From positions 1 to 64,000 of the forward strand of contig NZ_JASJAV010000008.1 of the NCBI RefSeq assembly GCF_030066895.1: DNA of 64,000 bases. The letters run 5' to 3'. A program made the position numbers and the translations under genes. Positions 1 through 9,561 of the stretch are shown here, in pieces. Numbering within the stretch: the stretch's first letter is position 1; each line of letters begins with the position of its first letter. Origin of the DNA: Breoghania sp. Its GTDB lineage: Bacteria; Pseudomonadota; Alphaproteobacteria; Rhizobiales; Stappiaceae. Below the pieces are notes generated by a model. The model was not told where the DNA came from and did not search any database. It saw nothing but the letters and a program-made list of their open reading frames with translations.

Positions 1-416
1 CGCCGCATTGTGCGCTCCATAGATCTGCGCTCGCGCGAAGTTGCGCGCGCAGTGGGGCTGACGATCCTGCAGATCGTCGTTTTGCAGTCGGCGAACGACA
101 TGGGGCGGGTGACGACGCGGGCGATTTCGGAACGCTCGGATCTCAGTGCCGCCACGGTGGTCACCATTCTGGACAAGCTTGAGGCGAAAGGCCTGGTGGA
201 GCGTCACCGCTCCGCCGACGATTGCCGTATCGTGCACACGCTGGTTACCGAACGCGGCGAGGAGGTCCTTCGTTCCGCCCCGCCGATGCTGTAAGATTAT
301 TTTCGCAAGAGGTTCGCGCGGACCTCCTGTCAGCCATGGAACGCATCGCCGACATGATGGACACCAAGGGCTTCGGCGCCGCCTCGATGCTGGTGGTGTG
401 GGAAAAATTGGAGTGA
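1..416 (+). pseudogene. MarR-family transcriptional regulator, 5'-cut by window edge, frameshifted
   Basis: The reading frame is open from base 1 and carries the winged-helix core of a MarR regulator: a helix-turn-helix segment around 'SERSDLSAATVVTILDKLEA' and the wing 'KGLVERHRSADDCRI'. The frame stops at TAA 292-294. The usual MarR C-terminal dimerisation helix continues in another frame (QEVRADLLSAMERIADMM) to TGA 414-416, so a one-base indel lies near 290-300. The N-terminus is outside the window. The family represses neighbouring genes in response to small ligands. Its natural target cannot be seen here. It is followed directly by a low-GC island, and a second, diverged copy of its last 20 codons lies at 4838-4907. 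Confidence 0.75.
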
Positions 417-1680
417 AGAGCGGTGCTCTATATTATGATGTTGTTATACAAATAATATTTACTATATAATATATAACTATCGGACTCTTGATTTTATATC
501 TTCTAATTAAGAATTCGGCCCAATCTTTATCTGTATAGGCAGCTAGGTGGGCATCCAAGTCAAATTCATAGTCTCTATTAGGAAATATCTCTATCTGCAT
601 CCCATACAGCCATAGCTCTTAATAGTGCATTTTTGATGGCGTTTGCATCGCCGAAAGGGATAATATCTAGTGTTTTTCTCAATTCGAGTGCGCGTATTTT
701 TAGTATCTCTCTTAGTAGAGATTGTGCGAATTCATCTTCTACGCATACTATTTGCGAGCTTCAGCAGGAAGAGCGTCTAGCATGGGTGAAGAGTGAGTTG
801 AAAAAATAATCTGATGTCCTCGACGATAGCTTTAGAAAATTCATATTGAGCATTTTCGTGGAGTGATTTTTCTGACTCCTCAAGCACGATTAGGCTTTTT
901 TCCGCACATGTTTCTGCAATTTGATTGTATGTATCACTCTACCCTCACCGAAACCCATATCGTTTCCGGAGTATTGTTCCCCAAGACGCTTCGCGATCAT
1001 ATGATCCTGCATTCTCTAGATCTTCTCTATCGGACAACTCCAGCGATCCCGCACTATATATAGTTAGATATTTTATTTCAACCTTTGTTATATATAATTC
1101 TAATCCTATGTATTCTACGTGCCGCTCTGGCTATCTTTTATATCCGGTCCACTCCTTGGTAGCGCGACTAACCGTTAATTCCTGCGGCGAATTTTTATCA
1201 TCTGTTTCAAAAATAAATTTTGTACTGGCTTTTTCAGAGATTAAGGAGTGGGGTTCGCAACAGATACGGGAAAAAATTATTTAATATAAAAAATTTTCTG
1301 AGGAAATCTCCGTTGAAACCTTCCGATAACCACAAAGAGCTAGTTGGCCGAAGGCACTTTTACCTGCTTCATTTAATCCGGTGATTGCCGTAACCGGATA
1401 ATCGAAGTTCATTTTCGCTATAATTACACGAAATCCGGATACTTCGATGCTTCTTAGGCACGGCTCGAAGTCAGTATGTCTATGATTTATATTAAACTTC
1501 GACATGAGGGCTTTCCGACAGTCTGCCATGAGCTAAATAACGCATCTAATGATCCGAATATGATTATGTTACGTGCGTAATATCCGGTGATCAATAAGAA
1601 ATCTGGGTGTTGCCTTCATACTTTTGACTATGAAATAGTCCTATAAATCCGCTATTCCTTCTTTATTCGAAGGCGGATTC
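417..1680. other. Low-GC island inserted behind the MarR gene
   Basis: Base composition drops abruptly at 417, immediately after the MarR stop, to clearly below 45 % GC, and returns to the genome level near 1680. Runs of A and T and TATATA words dominate. The island holds one recognisable gene remnant, the minus-strand AAA ATPase at 470-1505. I see no terminal inverted repeats, target duplication, tRNA or integrase at its borders. The composition and the decayed defence-type ATPase point to horizontal acquisition, which is an inference. Confidence 0.6.
470..1505 (-). pseudogene. Decayed OLD-like AAA ATPase with TOPRIM-type C-terminus
   Basis: Only the first 75 codons are an open frame (start 1505, stop 1281-1283), but the whole protein can be followed on the minus strand through several frames. 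In order: 'RSIEVSGFRVI' and the Walker A loop GLNEAGKS with its lead-in YPVTAITG; SPQELTVSRATKEWTGYKR, then TAG at 1131-1133, then PERHVEYIGLELYI; GNDMGFGEGRVI near 940-990; a Walker B-like LIVLEESEKSLHENAQYEF near 810-900; THSSPMLDALPAEARK near 760-800; and an acidic CVEDEFAQSLLREIL near 690-750, matching the first acidic motif of TOPRIM-type ATPases. At least three frameshifts and several stops are present. Such proteins are known ATP-dependent nucleases, often in phage defence. The family assignment is from memory of motifs. The gene is surely non-functional. Confidence 0.7.
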
Positions 1681-2086
1681 CAAGTTGGCATCGGCAAGGT
1701 GCAAGGCAACCATCGTAGTCGATCTTCCGCCAAAGGTCTGCCCGAGCAAGGCGTAAACTCTCCGACGTGCACATACTTTCCCGCTACCCCTCACTGCCCC
1801 ACTCTCCATTAGCACATATGCCGTCCGCCCCGCCGCTTGCGTGGCGTTCGGTGAGCCTGCCCTCGAATTTTATCTTGTGCGCGGCGCCCACAGTGACGGC
1901 GGGTGGCCGGGCTGTTGGTCAATTCCGCGACGGTGCGAAGAAAGCCGCAGCCCTTTCGTTTCGGGTGTCGGGCGTTCTGTGCCAGCCGGTCTCACATGGT
2001 GCGTGTCCTGTCGGCCGCCGTGCCGTCGGTGCTGTTGTATCAGTCCGCGAAGGCGGCGAGGGTGGATTGATCGCGGGAGATCAGGT
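1506..2086. other. Intergenic stretch with no recognised gene
   Basis: The first part (to about 1680) belongs to the low-GC island and would hold the promoter of the ATPase remnant. The GC-rich remainder has short open frames on both strands, but none gives a protein I recognise or has a convincing ribosome binding site. It may be debris of a deleted gene between the island and the LysR pseudogene. Confidence 0.4.
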
Positions 2087-2936
2087 TCAAGGAGCGGACG
2101 AGGCTGACGCCGTCATTCGCCGTATCAAATCCTCTAGCGGTGGCGCCAGATTTCTCCGGTGAGCATACATCATGTAGAAGCCCGCAAGCGGCCCGCTCCA
2201 TTCGGGTAGGATCTGTTGCAACTGCTTGTCAGCCAAATGCCTGGACACAAAATTCTGCGACAGCAGCGCAACGCTCATACCGTCCAGCGCACATTGCCGG
2301 GCTGATGCGGCATGTTCGGCAACCAGGCTGGATGAGATCCCCGCAAGGTGACCCTTCGTCCGCGCGCGCGAGGGACCATGGCTGTATCGCGTCGGAGCGA
2401 GGCCTGCGATCACGATCCGATGGTGTCTGCTGAGCCACCCAACTATCGGAAGCGACCAGGATCAGACGGTCGTCGGGACAAAGACGCCGGCCGATCATGT
2501 CTTGTTCGAGAAGCTCGCCGCGCCGGATGACCGCATCAAATCGCTGAGCGATCTGATCGGTAAGCCTGTCTTCCACGACGATATCGAGATGAAAGTCTGG
2601 TACAGGCGCGACCAGCAATTCCATCGCCACGGAGGACATGCTCACCCGCGCCTTGCCGGTGGATTGACACTGCGATGCGATCAGAGTTCTTTCCATCTGC
2701 GACAAGGCGTCGAGTGCTGGGCCAACCTCGGTAAGCAGGGAGTGGCCTGCCTCCGTCAGGGCGACGCTGCGCGTGGTGCGCGAAAAAAGCCGCGTGGAGA
2801 GCCTGGCTTCCAATCGGCGGATGGATTGGCTCACCGCCGATGGCGTCACGCCCAGCTGGACTGCGGCAGCCGCAAACTGTCCCGTTCGCGCAACCGCGAG
2901 GAACATGTTCAGCTCAAGAACTTCACCCGCTTTCAT
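2087..2936 (-). pseudogene. LysR-family transcriptional regulator, frameshifted
   Basis: The N-terminal winged helix-turn-helix is clear (FLAVARTGQFAAAAVQLGVT, then PSAVSQSIRRLEARLSTRLF and RTTRSVALTEAG), starting at ATG 2934-2936. The effector domain begins but a few residues are missing between 'MELLVAPV' and 'PDFHLDIVVEDRL'. After residue about 170 the frame is lost, and the conserved C-terminal part (MSVALLSQNFVSRHLADKQL, ILPEWSGPLAGFYMMYAHRR) runs in another frame to 2087. LysR proteins regulate a divergent gene in most cases. Here the divergent neighbour is the metallo-beta-lactamase-fold gene at 3027, so that gene was the probable target. Both are now broken. Confidence 0.85.
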
Positions 2937-3026
2937 TCATGACTCGTAATTAGCAGTATATGAATTCTCACTCTATTCTAATTTACCAATGAAAGCGATA
3001 TATGGCTTGTCCGAAAGGAGCCATTC

Positions 3027-3984
3027 ATGTCTCCCAGCCCCGTTTACACCATAGGTAATGCCAAGGTGGCCCGCGTGCTCGATTACGAGATCTGTGAAAC
3101 CGCCTCCTTTACATTTACCGACCTCCTGCCCGATTGGGGCGCTGAACATGAGCCGCTGCTTGCCGGCCTGCCCGCTACCCTGTCACCGGATGGGGCATGG
3201 ATCATTCTCAGCATCCATAGCTGGATCGTATGGATCGACGGCAAGATCGTCCTGATCGACACCGGCGCAGGCAATGGCAAAAAGCGCCCGTTTGCGCCTT
3301 ATTTCGACCAGCTGACGACGTCCTATCTCGCACGTCTCCAGGCACTGGGGGGGGGCACGCCCGAAGCCGTGGACTATGTGCTGCATACCCATCTGCATGT
3401 CGATCATGTGGGATGGAACACCCGCCTCGTCGATGGGCACTGGATCGCCATCTTCCCCAATGCCCGGCACGTGTTCTCCGCCAAGGAGTATGACTTCTTC
3501 CGCGATCCGGCCAATGCGAACGCCCGACACCACACGAGCCTCCAGGCCCAGCAGGACAGCGTGACACCGATTGTCGACGCGGGCCTTGCCGACATGATTT
3601 CGATAGACGTTGCGAAGTGATCCCCGGGTTCTCATTCCATTCCACGCCGGGTCATTCGGCAGATCATGCCTCGATCGTTCTGGAAAGCGGCGGCACCAAA
3701 GCCTCTTTTCAGGCGATGTGTTTCACCATCCTGTTCAGGTTCTTGCGCCCGAGCTCCTGTCGGTCTTCGAAGCGGAAAGAGAAAAGGCTCTGACATCAAG
3801 GCGTTGGGTTATGGATTTCGCAGCCGACGAAAAGGCCACGCTGTTCAGTTCTCATTTTGCCACGTCGTCCGCCGGAACGATCGCAAGACGGGACGGGGGA
3901 TGCATGGTCTTTCGCGTAAGAGCACCCATTCAACGAGCGGAAGCGTTCGGGATCAATTACGACGCGCGAGATTGGCGGCATTAG
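3027..3984 (+). pseudogene. MBL-fold metallo-hydrolase, two frameshifts
   Basis: The start ATG at 3027 follows AAAGGAG. The first 197 codons encode the N-terminal half of a metallo-beta-lactamase-fold enzyme with the zinc ligands in HTHLHVDHVGW (near residue 117) and LIDTGAGNGKKR before it. The frame is lost near 3610. The text continues out of frame as FHSTPGHSADHASIVLESGG, shifts again near 3715, and ends as MDFAADEKATLFSSHFATSS by 3984. Ancestral length would be about 300 residues. Substrate is unknown, because members of this subfamily hydrolyse lactones, esters or organophosphates. It lies divergent to the LysR pseudogene. Confidence 0.8.
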
Positions 3985-4201
3985 GCGCAAAGCGGTCAGA
4001 TTGCCCTTCGCTACAGAGATATAAGCAAAAGGCGACCGTTGGGCTTCATCTGGCAATTCCGGCTTAATCGGGCAAATGGCCCTCGCACAGATAGTGGCCG
4101 GAAGCCCAGCCCTTCAGTGTGTCATCTTGCGTTTCCACTTTGCATCAGTGGCCTTTAGCCGGCCGACCAGCAGGCTTACCTCTTTGTCTCGCCAAAATAC
4201 C

Positions 4202-4241
4202 GTTGCGTCAAGACAGATAGAGTTGCGTCAAGACAGATAGA
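4202..4241 (+). repeat. Tandem duplication of a 20-bp unit before the enoyl-CoA hydratase remnant
   Basis: GTTGCGTCAAGACAGATAGA occurs twice without a gap (4202-4221 and 4222-4241), ending 10 bases before the ATG at 4252. This looks like a recent slippage or short duplication. It sits where the ribosome binding site and promoter of the next gene would be. Confidence 0.9.
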
Positions 4242-4251
4242 GAGGTCTGAC

Positions 4252-4776
4252 ATGGAACACACGGTACTGGCGGAACGGCGGGACAAGATCGCGCTTTTAA
4301 CCCTCAATCGGCCCGACAGGCTGAATGCCCTGAGTTACGCGACAAACGACCGGCTGATGCGGCTTCTCGATGAGATTGAGGCGTATGACGCGATCCGCGC
4401 CGTTATCCTGACTGGAGCCGGGGAGCGGGCCTTTTCAGCCGGGGTCGACATTCACGAGTTCTCGCAAAGCGTGAAAAAGGGGCCGGACGTCGCCGTGCGG
4501 GAGTTCGTGCGCCGGGGGTAGGCGATGACGCATCGGCTGGAGGCGTTTCCCAAGCCGGTCATCACCGCGGTGAACGGGGCGGAACGCATTCTGCGGCATT
4601 CATCGTCAGCTGCCGCCCGTATCATCACGGCCGTCACGCGCGGGTTGAACGCCACGATCGCGGAAGGCTTGCAGATCGAGAGCGAACAGTTCGCCCGGAT
4701 GACCGCGACGAACGATGTCCGCGAGGGTCTGGATGCCTGGATGGCGCGTCGGATAGCGACTTACACGGGCACCTGA
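4252..4776 (+). pseudogene. Enoyl-CoA hydratase/isomerase, in-frame TAG and internal deletion
   Basis: The crotonase N-terminus is present (ALLTLNRPDRLNALSYATND, then ILTGAGERAFSAGVDI, the oxyanion-hole segment). TAG at 4519-4521 interrupts FVRRG-stop-AMTHRLEAFPKPVI where relatives have Gln (CAG), and the frame resumes without shift. After 'VITAVNGA' about 100 residues, including the second oxyanion-hole glycine loop and the catalytic region, are missing. The C-terminal helix (ATIAEGLQIESEQFARM, ATNDVREGLDAWM) then follows to 4776. The intact protein would be about 260 residues, and 174 codons remain. Crotonases hydrate enoyl-CoA thioesters in fatty-acid or aromatic breakdown. Confidence 0.85.
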
Positions 4777-4837
4777 ACCGGCCACGCCCCAAGGGGAAGC
4801 CGCAACGGGCGTGCCCGTGTATTTGATCGCCGACAGC

Positions 4838-4907
4838 CAGCCGACATGATGGACACCAGGGGCGTCAACGCAGCCTCGCTGCTGGTGGCGGGGGGAAGCT
4901 GGGGTAG
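4838..4907 (+). pseudogene. 3' fragment of a second MarR gene
   Basis: The stretch reads DMMDTRGVNAASLLV and, after a one-base indel, GKLG and TAG. The first MarR gene ends DMMDTKGFGAASMLVVWEKLE at 354-413. The DNA is roughly three-quarters identical, so these are diverged paralogues rather than a fresh copy. Nothing of the helix-turn-helix domain precedes it: the enoyl-CoA hydratase remnant ends at 4776. Confidence 0.6.
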
Positions 4908-5001
4908 GGGTAGACGGTCGCGCCTTTTGAGATGAATTCCCGATATTGACGCCTGCTGCGGGGCCTGTTATGTCGTGTACCGGGCAAGATTGGAGTGCCA
5001 G

Positions 5002-6026
5002 ATGATTTCGCTCCCGCTCCCCTTTGTCGTTGCGCTCCTACTGGGTGTCGTGGTGGCGCGACGCGATGCCGGTCGCGAGCTGATCGTCCTTTTTCTCGGT
5101 GCCTGTGTCGCGGTCGTTATCGTCGTCGGTCTGCGTTGGAGCTCCGGGTTGCCTGTCTTCCGCTTCCTGCAGCCTGTTCTTGCCGCGCTTTTGCCCTCTC
5201 TGGCCTGGCTTTGTTTTTCAAGTCGACAGGGCGCGAGGCGTGGTCCCGTCTGGCCGTATCTGTCGCCTGCCGCGCTGGTCCTTGCACTTCTGGTCATCGG
5301 GCCCCGCTGGCGCGACGCGGTCGACGCGCTGCTGGTCGTCTTGTACTTCGGCTTCGGAACGTTGCTTTTCTATGGCGATCTCGCCGGAGCTGGCCGTCAT
5401 GCCGCGGTGCGCGAAAGCGACGGGCTGCGCGGACAGGGCTGCCGCGACTGTCGGTCTGTTGCTGCTGTTTTGCGGGCTTCTCGATCTGGCCATTGCGTTG
5501 GATTTCCGCATTGGAAACGGTAGTCACGTGATGCGGATCGTCGGGGCCGGGCGCCCGGCACCATGGCCGAAATCGCGCCCGATACGGCGCACACGGGGGC
5601 CGGGGAGAATGTGCCCAGGGACGACAGCCCTTCTGCCGCGAGGATGATCGTATCCTGGAAAAGGTCAACCGGCTGCTGGCCGGGCGCAAGCTCTTTCGCG
5701 ATCCCGATCTGACGATGACCCGGCTGTCGCGCCGTCTGGGCATTCCAGTCCGCCACGTTTCACGTGCGATCAATCGCAAACTCGTTCAGACCGTGCCGCG
5801 AGTTATCAACGAATGGCGGATCCGTGAGGCGATGAACCTGCTCGCTGAAACCGATTATCCGGTGACAACAGTCATGTTCGACTGCGGTTTTCAGACGAAA
5901 TCAAATTTCAACCGGGAGTTCGCGCGTATCACGGGCACCTCGCCCAGCCGGTTCCTCCGTAAGGCGAGGGAGAACGTTGAATTCGCAGTCAACCGGGTGG
6001 TAAGACCTTGTCGAGAAACCGGATGA
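5002..6026 (+). pseudogene. AraC-family regulator with membrane-embedded N-terminus, frameshifted
   Basis: ATG 5002 is preceded by TTGGAG. The first 130 codons are hydrophobic and predict several membrane helices (VVALLLGVVVARR, LIVLFLGACVAVVIVVGL, LSPAALVLALLVIG). A shift near 5380 moves the next helix (VGLLLLFCGLLDLAIAL) to another frame. A further shift near 5640 leads to the C-terminal AraC double helix-turn-helix: LTMTRLSRRLGIPVRHVSRA and TVMFDCGFQTKSNFNREF, ending at 6026. Membrane-bound AraC proteins sense a signal at the membrane. A convergent alpha/beta hydrolase overlaps its 3' end. Confidence 0.8.
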
Positions 6027-7014
6027 TCGTTGTGACGACCTCGCGGTGAATCTGGATGCGATTGCGGCCGCCGCTGTCGTGGCAGACGATCTCGTCCCCC
6101 GGTGTTTCCGCCTCGATCAATGCCTCCGCCCCCTCCTTGCAACGCTGCATGAAGCTGAAATGCATGGCGTGCGGGATCATCACCAGATGCGTGCTTTCCC
6201 TGGGCAGATGCTCGGCCAGCCAACCGGATTCCAGCGTGGCAGGCAGGCCGCCGATATCGATCCCTGCACCAATGACAAGGGCCGGTGCCTTGATCGAGGC
6301 GAGGCTTTCAGCCGTGAAACCCCGTGCAAAGCCGAGATCAAGCGTCACGAAAGCGACCAGGCGTGGATCCCGCAGGTCTGTCTTGGCCAAGTGCAGGGTT
6401 GCCCAATCCCAATTCATCGGTGAGAGAACAGGCGCGAGGGCTGATATTGCTTTTGCAGTCGTCGGCGAATTGCCCGGGGTCGAACCTCGCTTCGGCGAGC
6501 GCTGCCACCGTCCAGCCGCCCAGAGAATGGCCGATGGCGTCATTTGATCGGGCGTGACGGGACCAAGTGCGGGATCTGCAAGAACGGCGTCGATGGTGCG
6601 GCTCAAGTCTCGCGGGCGTTCCCAAAGTATCGCGGCTTGAACCGGATCGCGGTTGAAGGTGGTCGTGCCGGGGTGATCCGGGGCGGCAACGACATATCCA
6701 TTTTCGGCAAGCTCCGCCGCAAGACAACTCAGGTTGCGCCAACTGCTGCTATAGCCGTGGGACAGGACGATCAGGTGGTGCCGCGTCTGATCCGGCGTGG
6801 CATCGACCATGGCTGGAGCGCCCAGAAAGATCGGGTTCTCTCCGACAATGGTGGGGGGGGGCGCCTTCTCATCTGTCGGATACCAGAGGCTGATATTGAG
6901 CGGACGAGCGCCCTCGGTGTCGATGGAAAACTGGCGGAACCCGATCTGGCCCGCGTTCGCATTGGTTGCCGTCAGAAGCAGGAGCGCGGCGGAGGTGGCA
7001 GAAAGTCTGGCCAT
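5989..7014 (-). pseudogene. Secreted alpha/beta hydrolase (dienelactone/esterase type) whose nucleophile segment is frame-shifted away
   Basis: Start ATG 7014 follows AGGAGG. A signal peptide (MARLSATSAALLLLTATNAN) precedes the mature domain with RPLNISLWYPTD, LIVLSHGYSSSWRN (oxyanion loop) and APDHPGTT. The frame stays open for 341 codons, but between about 6540 and 6390 the encoded residues are nonsense. The true text there, AIGHSLGGWTVAALAEARFD followed by SPRACSLTDELGLGN, lies in another frame. So two opposite indels cancel, keeping the frame open but removing the catalytic GHSLGG elbow. Downstream, ALVIGAGIDIGGLP and the His region IPHAMHFSFM are in frame. A length-only annotation would call it intact. 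Confidence 0.8.
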
Positions 7015-7221
7015 TTGGGGCCTCCTGATCGAACAGAGTTCCCCGATCATGCGTCAGGCTGACGAAGGCGGAGACCTGAAACGCGATTCAGGTCCTGAAG
7101 AGTCAAGCCGACGGCTCATTACGACCGTTCGGCGGAATCCAATTCCAGGCCGTCTGCCGCGCTTTTCCCTGTCTGGCCTCACTCCGTGCTCTTGGGCAGC
7201 GGTCTCCGGATGCGGCGGCAA

Positions 7222-7950
7222 TCATCGCCGTCGATCCTCCGGCAAAACGGTCAGGCTCGCCACGGAGTAGAGCGTCATCTGTTCGCCGGTCTGGGTGAGC
7301 CATGAGGCATCGAAGGCGAAGCCGGACAACAGAACCGTGAGGGCGTGCACCATGACCGAGAGTGCGAGCGATTTTTCGCCGGAAATGACCCTGCGGATGA
7401 AAAGATCGCGGAACGCGATCGTCAGCGCGACCAGAATGGGCAGGAGTACGACCGCGCCGCCGATCGAAAAGTCTGGCGAGGCGACAAGCACGACGCCGAC
7501 GAAGCTGAGGAGCACGGCAAGCCATTGCAGCCGGCCGATCCTCTCTCCCGTCAGCATGAGGGCGAATATCACGACAAAGACCTAGCTGAGATAGGCCAGC
7601 ACGATCGCGGTTGCCAGCGGAACGAGCCCCAGGGCATAGGTGAACAGAAACAGCGACAGAACCGCCAGCGCCGACAACCAGACGGCATTCAGCAGATTGC
7701 GCGGCACGAAGTTCCTGAAATTCCGGGTAAGCGCCCCATAGAGAACGAAAAAGACGAGCGCGAAGGCTCCACGGAAGAACAGGACCTCAGGCGTCGCAGC
7801 ACTCGTCAGTGCCTGCTTGATGAGCCCGTCGTTGATCGTCACGAGCAGGCTTCCCAACAACATGATACCGATGCCCAGAAAAGGCAGTGCGTCTTCCGTC
7901 AAGCTTCTCAGCGACGGTGGCGGCAGAGGGGGCGTCTTTTCCAGTGTCAT
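7222..7950 (-). pseudogene. EamA/DMT-family exporter, in-frame TAG and lost C-terminus
   Basis: Several membrane segments of a drug/metabolite transporter are readable: LGIGIMLLGSLLVTINDGLI, EVLFFRGAFALVFFVLY, LSALAVLSLFLFTYALGL, then LAYLS-stop-VFVVIFALMLTGERI, WLAVLLSFVGVVLVAS and VVLLPILVALTIAFRDL. The TAG is at about 7573-7575 in the same frame on both sides. The last two or three helices expected in the ten-helix EamA repeat are missing: the frame ends ASLTVLPEDRRR at 7222 with no family sequence beyond. Such proteins export metabolites across the inner membrane. The substrate is unknown. Confidence 0.8.
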
Positions 7951-8199
7951 GTTGGATAGGTGTTTTCGTTTGCACGCTGGCTTCGACGGGAGATCCCGCC
8001 GATAGGTGAAAATCGCTGTCTCGTAAAAATGACTGTTTGCATAGAAATACCGTTACGGTAACGGATGCAAGCGGGGGGTGGTGCCGGGCGTGAGTGGGAG
8101 GCCAGTGGCGTCGCGAGGCTCGATCGCAACGTGGGTGCCATGTACCTCGAGGGTAAATGTTCCGTTGCAATTCTACAAATATCCTTTCATCATTTTACA

Positions 8200-8559
8200 A
8201 TGATCGATACAGACGCCGTTACCGCACTTGCAGCACTTGCCCATGACGATCGGCTCAGGGCCTTTCGCCTGTTGGTGAAGGTCGGACCGAACGGGCTGAC
8301 CTCGGGGGAAATCGCCGAAAATCTAGCCATACAGCCGACGCGGATGTCGTTTCATCTGGCCACATTGGAGCGTGCCGGTCTGCTGCATGCGCGGCGCGCC
8401 GGGCGCAAGGTTATCTACGCGGTGGAATTTGAACGGATGCGAACCCTGCTCGTCTTCCTGACGGAAGACTGCTGCAACGGTCATCCGGAAATCTGCGGCG
8501 ATCCGGCGGGCGTCGCGTGTATTGCCCCCGTTCCCGCCTCTGAGGAGGAGACGACATGA
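8200..8559 (+). CDS. arsR: ArsR-family arsenical-resistance repressor
   Basis: From ATG 8200 the gene encodes about 119 residues with the ArsR winged helix (LAALAHDDRLRAFRLLVKVG, GEIAENLAIQPTRMSFHLAT, the latter being the recognition helix) and a C-terminal vicinal cysteine pair in EDCCNGHPEIC, the usual As(III)-binding type for this subfamily. A longer upstream frame exists to 8065, but the DNA-binding domain and alignment with relatives favour 8200. The stop overlaps the start of the next gene by four bases (ATGA at 8556-8559), so the two are translationally coupled. It would repress the arsenic genes that follow until arsenite binds. The frame is intact. Confidence 0.9.
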   Translation: MIDTDAVTALAALAHDDRLRAFRLLVKVGPNGLTSGEIAENLAIQPTRMSFHLATLERAGLLHARRAGRKVIYAVEFERMRTLLVFLTEDCCNGHPEICGDPAGVACIAPVPASEEETT

Positions 8560-9098
8560 GCGAGAGTGAGTTGAAATCCGGCGGGCAGCTCCCGCGCGTC
8601 TTTAACGTGCTGTTTCTGTGCAAGCACAATTCCGCCCGCTCGATCATCGGCGAGGCCATGCTCAACTGCTATGGCGAGGGGCGGTTTCGGGCCTTCAGCG
8701 CGGGCAGTCACCCGCGCGGCGCGGTGCATCCCTATGCGCTCGATCTGCTCGCCCAAAATGGCTACGAGACGGACGGCGTGCGCTCCAAGTCCTGGGACGA
8801 ATTCGCCGCGTCGGATGCGCCGAAGATGGATTTCGTCTTCACCGTCTGCGACGACGCCGCCAACGAGACCTGTCCCGTGTGGCCGGGCCAGCCGATGACC
8901 GCCCATTGGGGCGTGCCGGATCCTTCCGCGGTTGAAGGAACGGAGGCCGAGCGCCGGTTCGCCTTTGCCGATACGATGCGCATGCTGCGTCAGCGTATTA
9001 TCGTCTTCACCAGCCTGCCGCTCAAGAGCCTCGGCTGGCTCGCCCTGCAGACGCGGCTTGATGAGATCGGTCGGCGCGACATCTCGCAAGCTTCCTGA
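8556..9098 (+). CDS. arsC: Arsenate reductase, low-molecular-weight phosphatase type
   Basis: This 180-residue protein has the LMW tyrosine-phosphatase P-loop CKHNSARS near residue 22 (general form CX5R). It also has the aspartate region PKMDFVFTVCDDAANETCP, whose cysteines serve the disulfide cascade of thioredoxin-linked arsenate reductases. VWPGQPMTAHWGVPDPSAVE is the typical family end region. It reduces arsenate to arsenite for export or further processing. It is the second gene of the ars operon, overlapping arsR. The frame is intact, unlike its two downstream partners. No ArsB or Acr3 arsenite pump is found in the window. Confidence 0.9.
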   Translation: MSESELKSGGQLPRVFNVLFLCKHNSARSIIGEAMLNCYGEGRFRAFSAGSHPRGAVHPYALDLLAQNGYETDGVRSKSWDEFAASDAPKMDFVFTVCDDAANETCPVWPGQPMTAHWGVPDPSAVEGTEAERRFAFADTMRMLRQRIIVFTSLPLKSLGWLALQTRLDEIGRRDISQAS

Positions 9099-9133
9099 TC
9101 TTTGCCTTCCATAACGCCGGACAAAGGACATTC

Positions 9134-9561
9134 ATGCCTGTCACCATCTATCATAATCCGAAATGCGGCACCTCGCGCAACGTGCTTGCCATGATCCGCG
9201 AGAGCGGGGAGGAGCCGGAGGTCATCGAGTATCTGAAGACCCCGCCAAGCCGGGAGCGTCTCGTTGAGCTCATTGCCGCGATGGGGATTCCCGTTCGCGA
9301 CGTGCTGCGCCGCAAGGGCACGCCCTATGACGAGTTGGGGCTCGATGATCGCAAGTGGAGCGACGACGAGCTGATCGATTTCATGATGGAGCACCCGATC
9401 CTGATCAACCGGCCCATCGTGGTGACGGATAAAGGCGCGAAACGAAACTGTGCCGCCCGTCGGAGAAGGTTCTGGAGATACTGGATGTCCCCATGGCGGG
9501 TTTCACCAAGGAAGACGGCGAGACGGTGAAGGCAGCGGGCCCGGCGGTGGGGAAAGCGTGA
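9134..9561 (+). pseudogene. arsC: Arsenate reductase, glutaredoxin-coupled ArsC type, frameshifted near the end
   Basis: The first 96 codons match the Spx/ArsC fold: TIYHNPKCGTSRNVLAMIRE with the single catalytic Cys, VIEYLKTPPSRERLVELIA, LRRKGTPYDELGLDD, and HPILINRPIVVTDKG with the arsenate-binding Arg. An indel near 9440 destroys the frame just before the last conserved block, which continues in another frame as LCRPSEKVLEILDVP to TGA 9559-9561. The active site would survive in the truncated product (131 residues with a foreign tail), so residual activity cannot be excluded. Third gene of the operon, overlapping arsH by GTGA. Confidence 0.85.

Noticed and set aside
1767-2162. Protein genes in the GC-rich gap before the LysR remnant
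   Set aside because: Overlapping short frames on both strands, no ribosome binding site, no recognisable motif.
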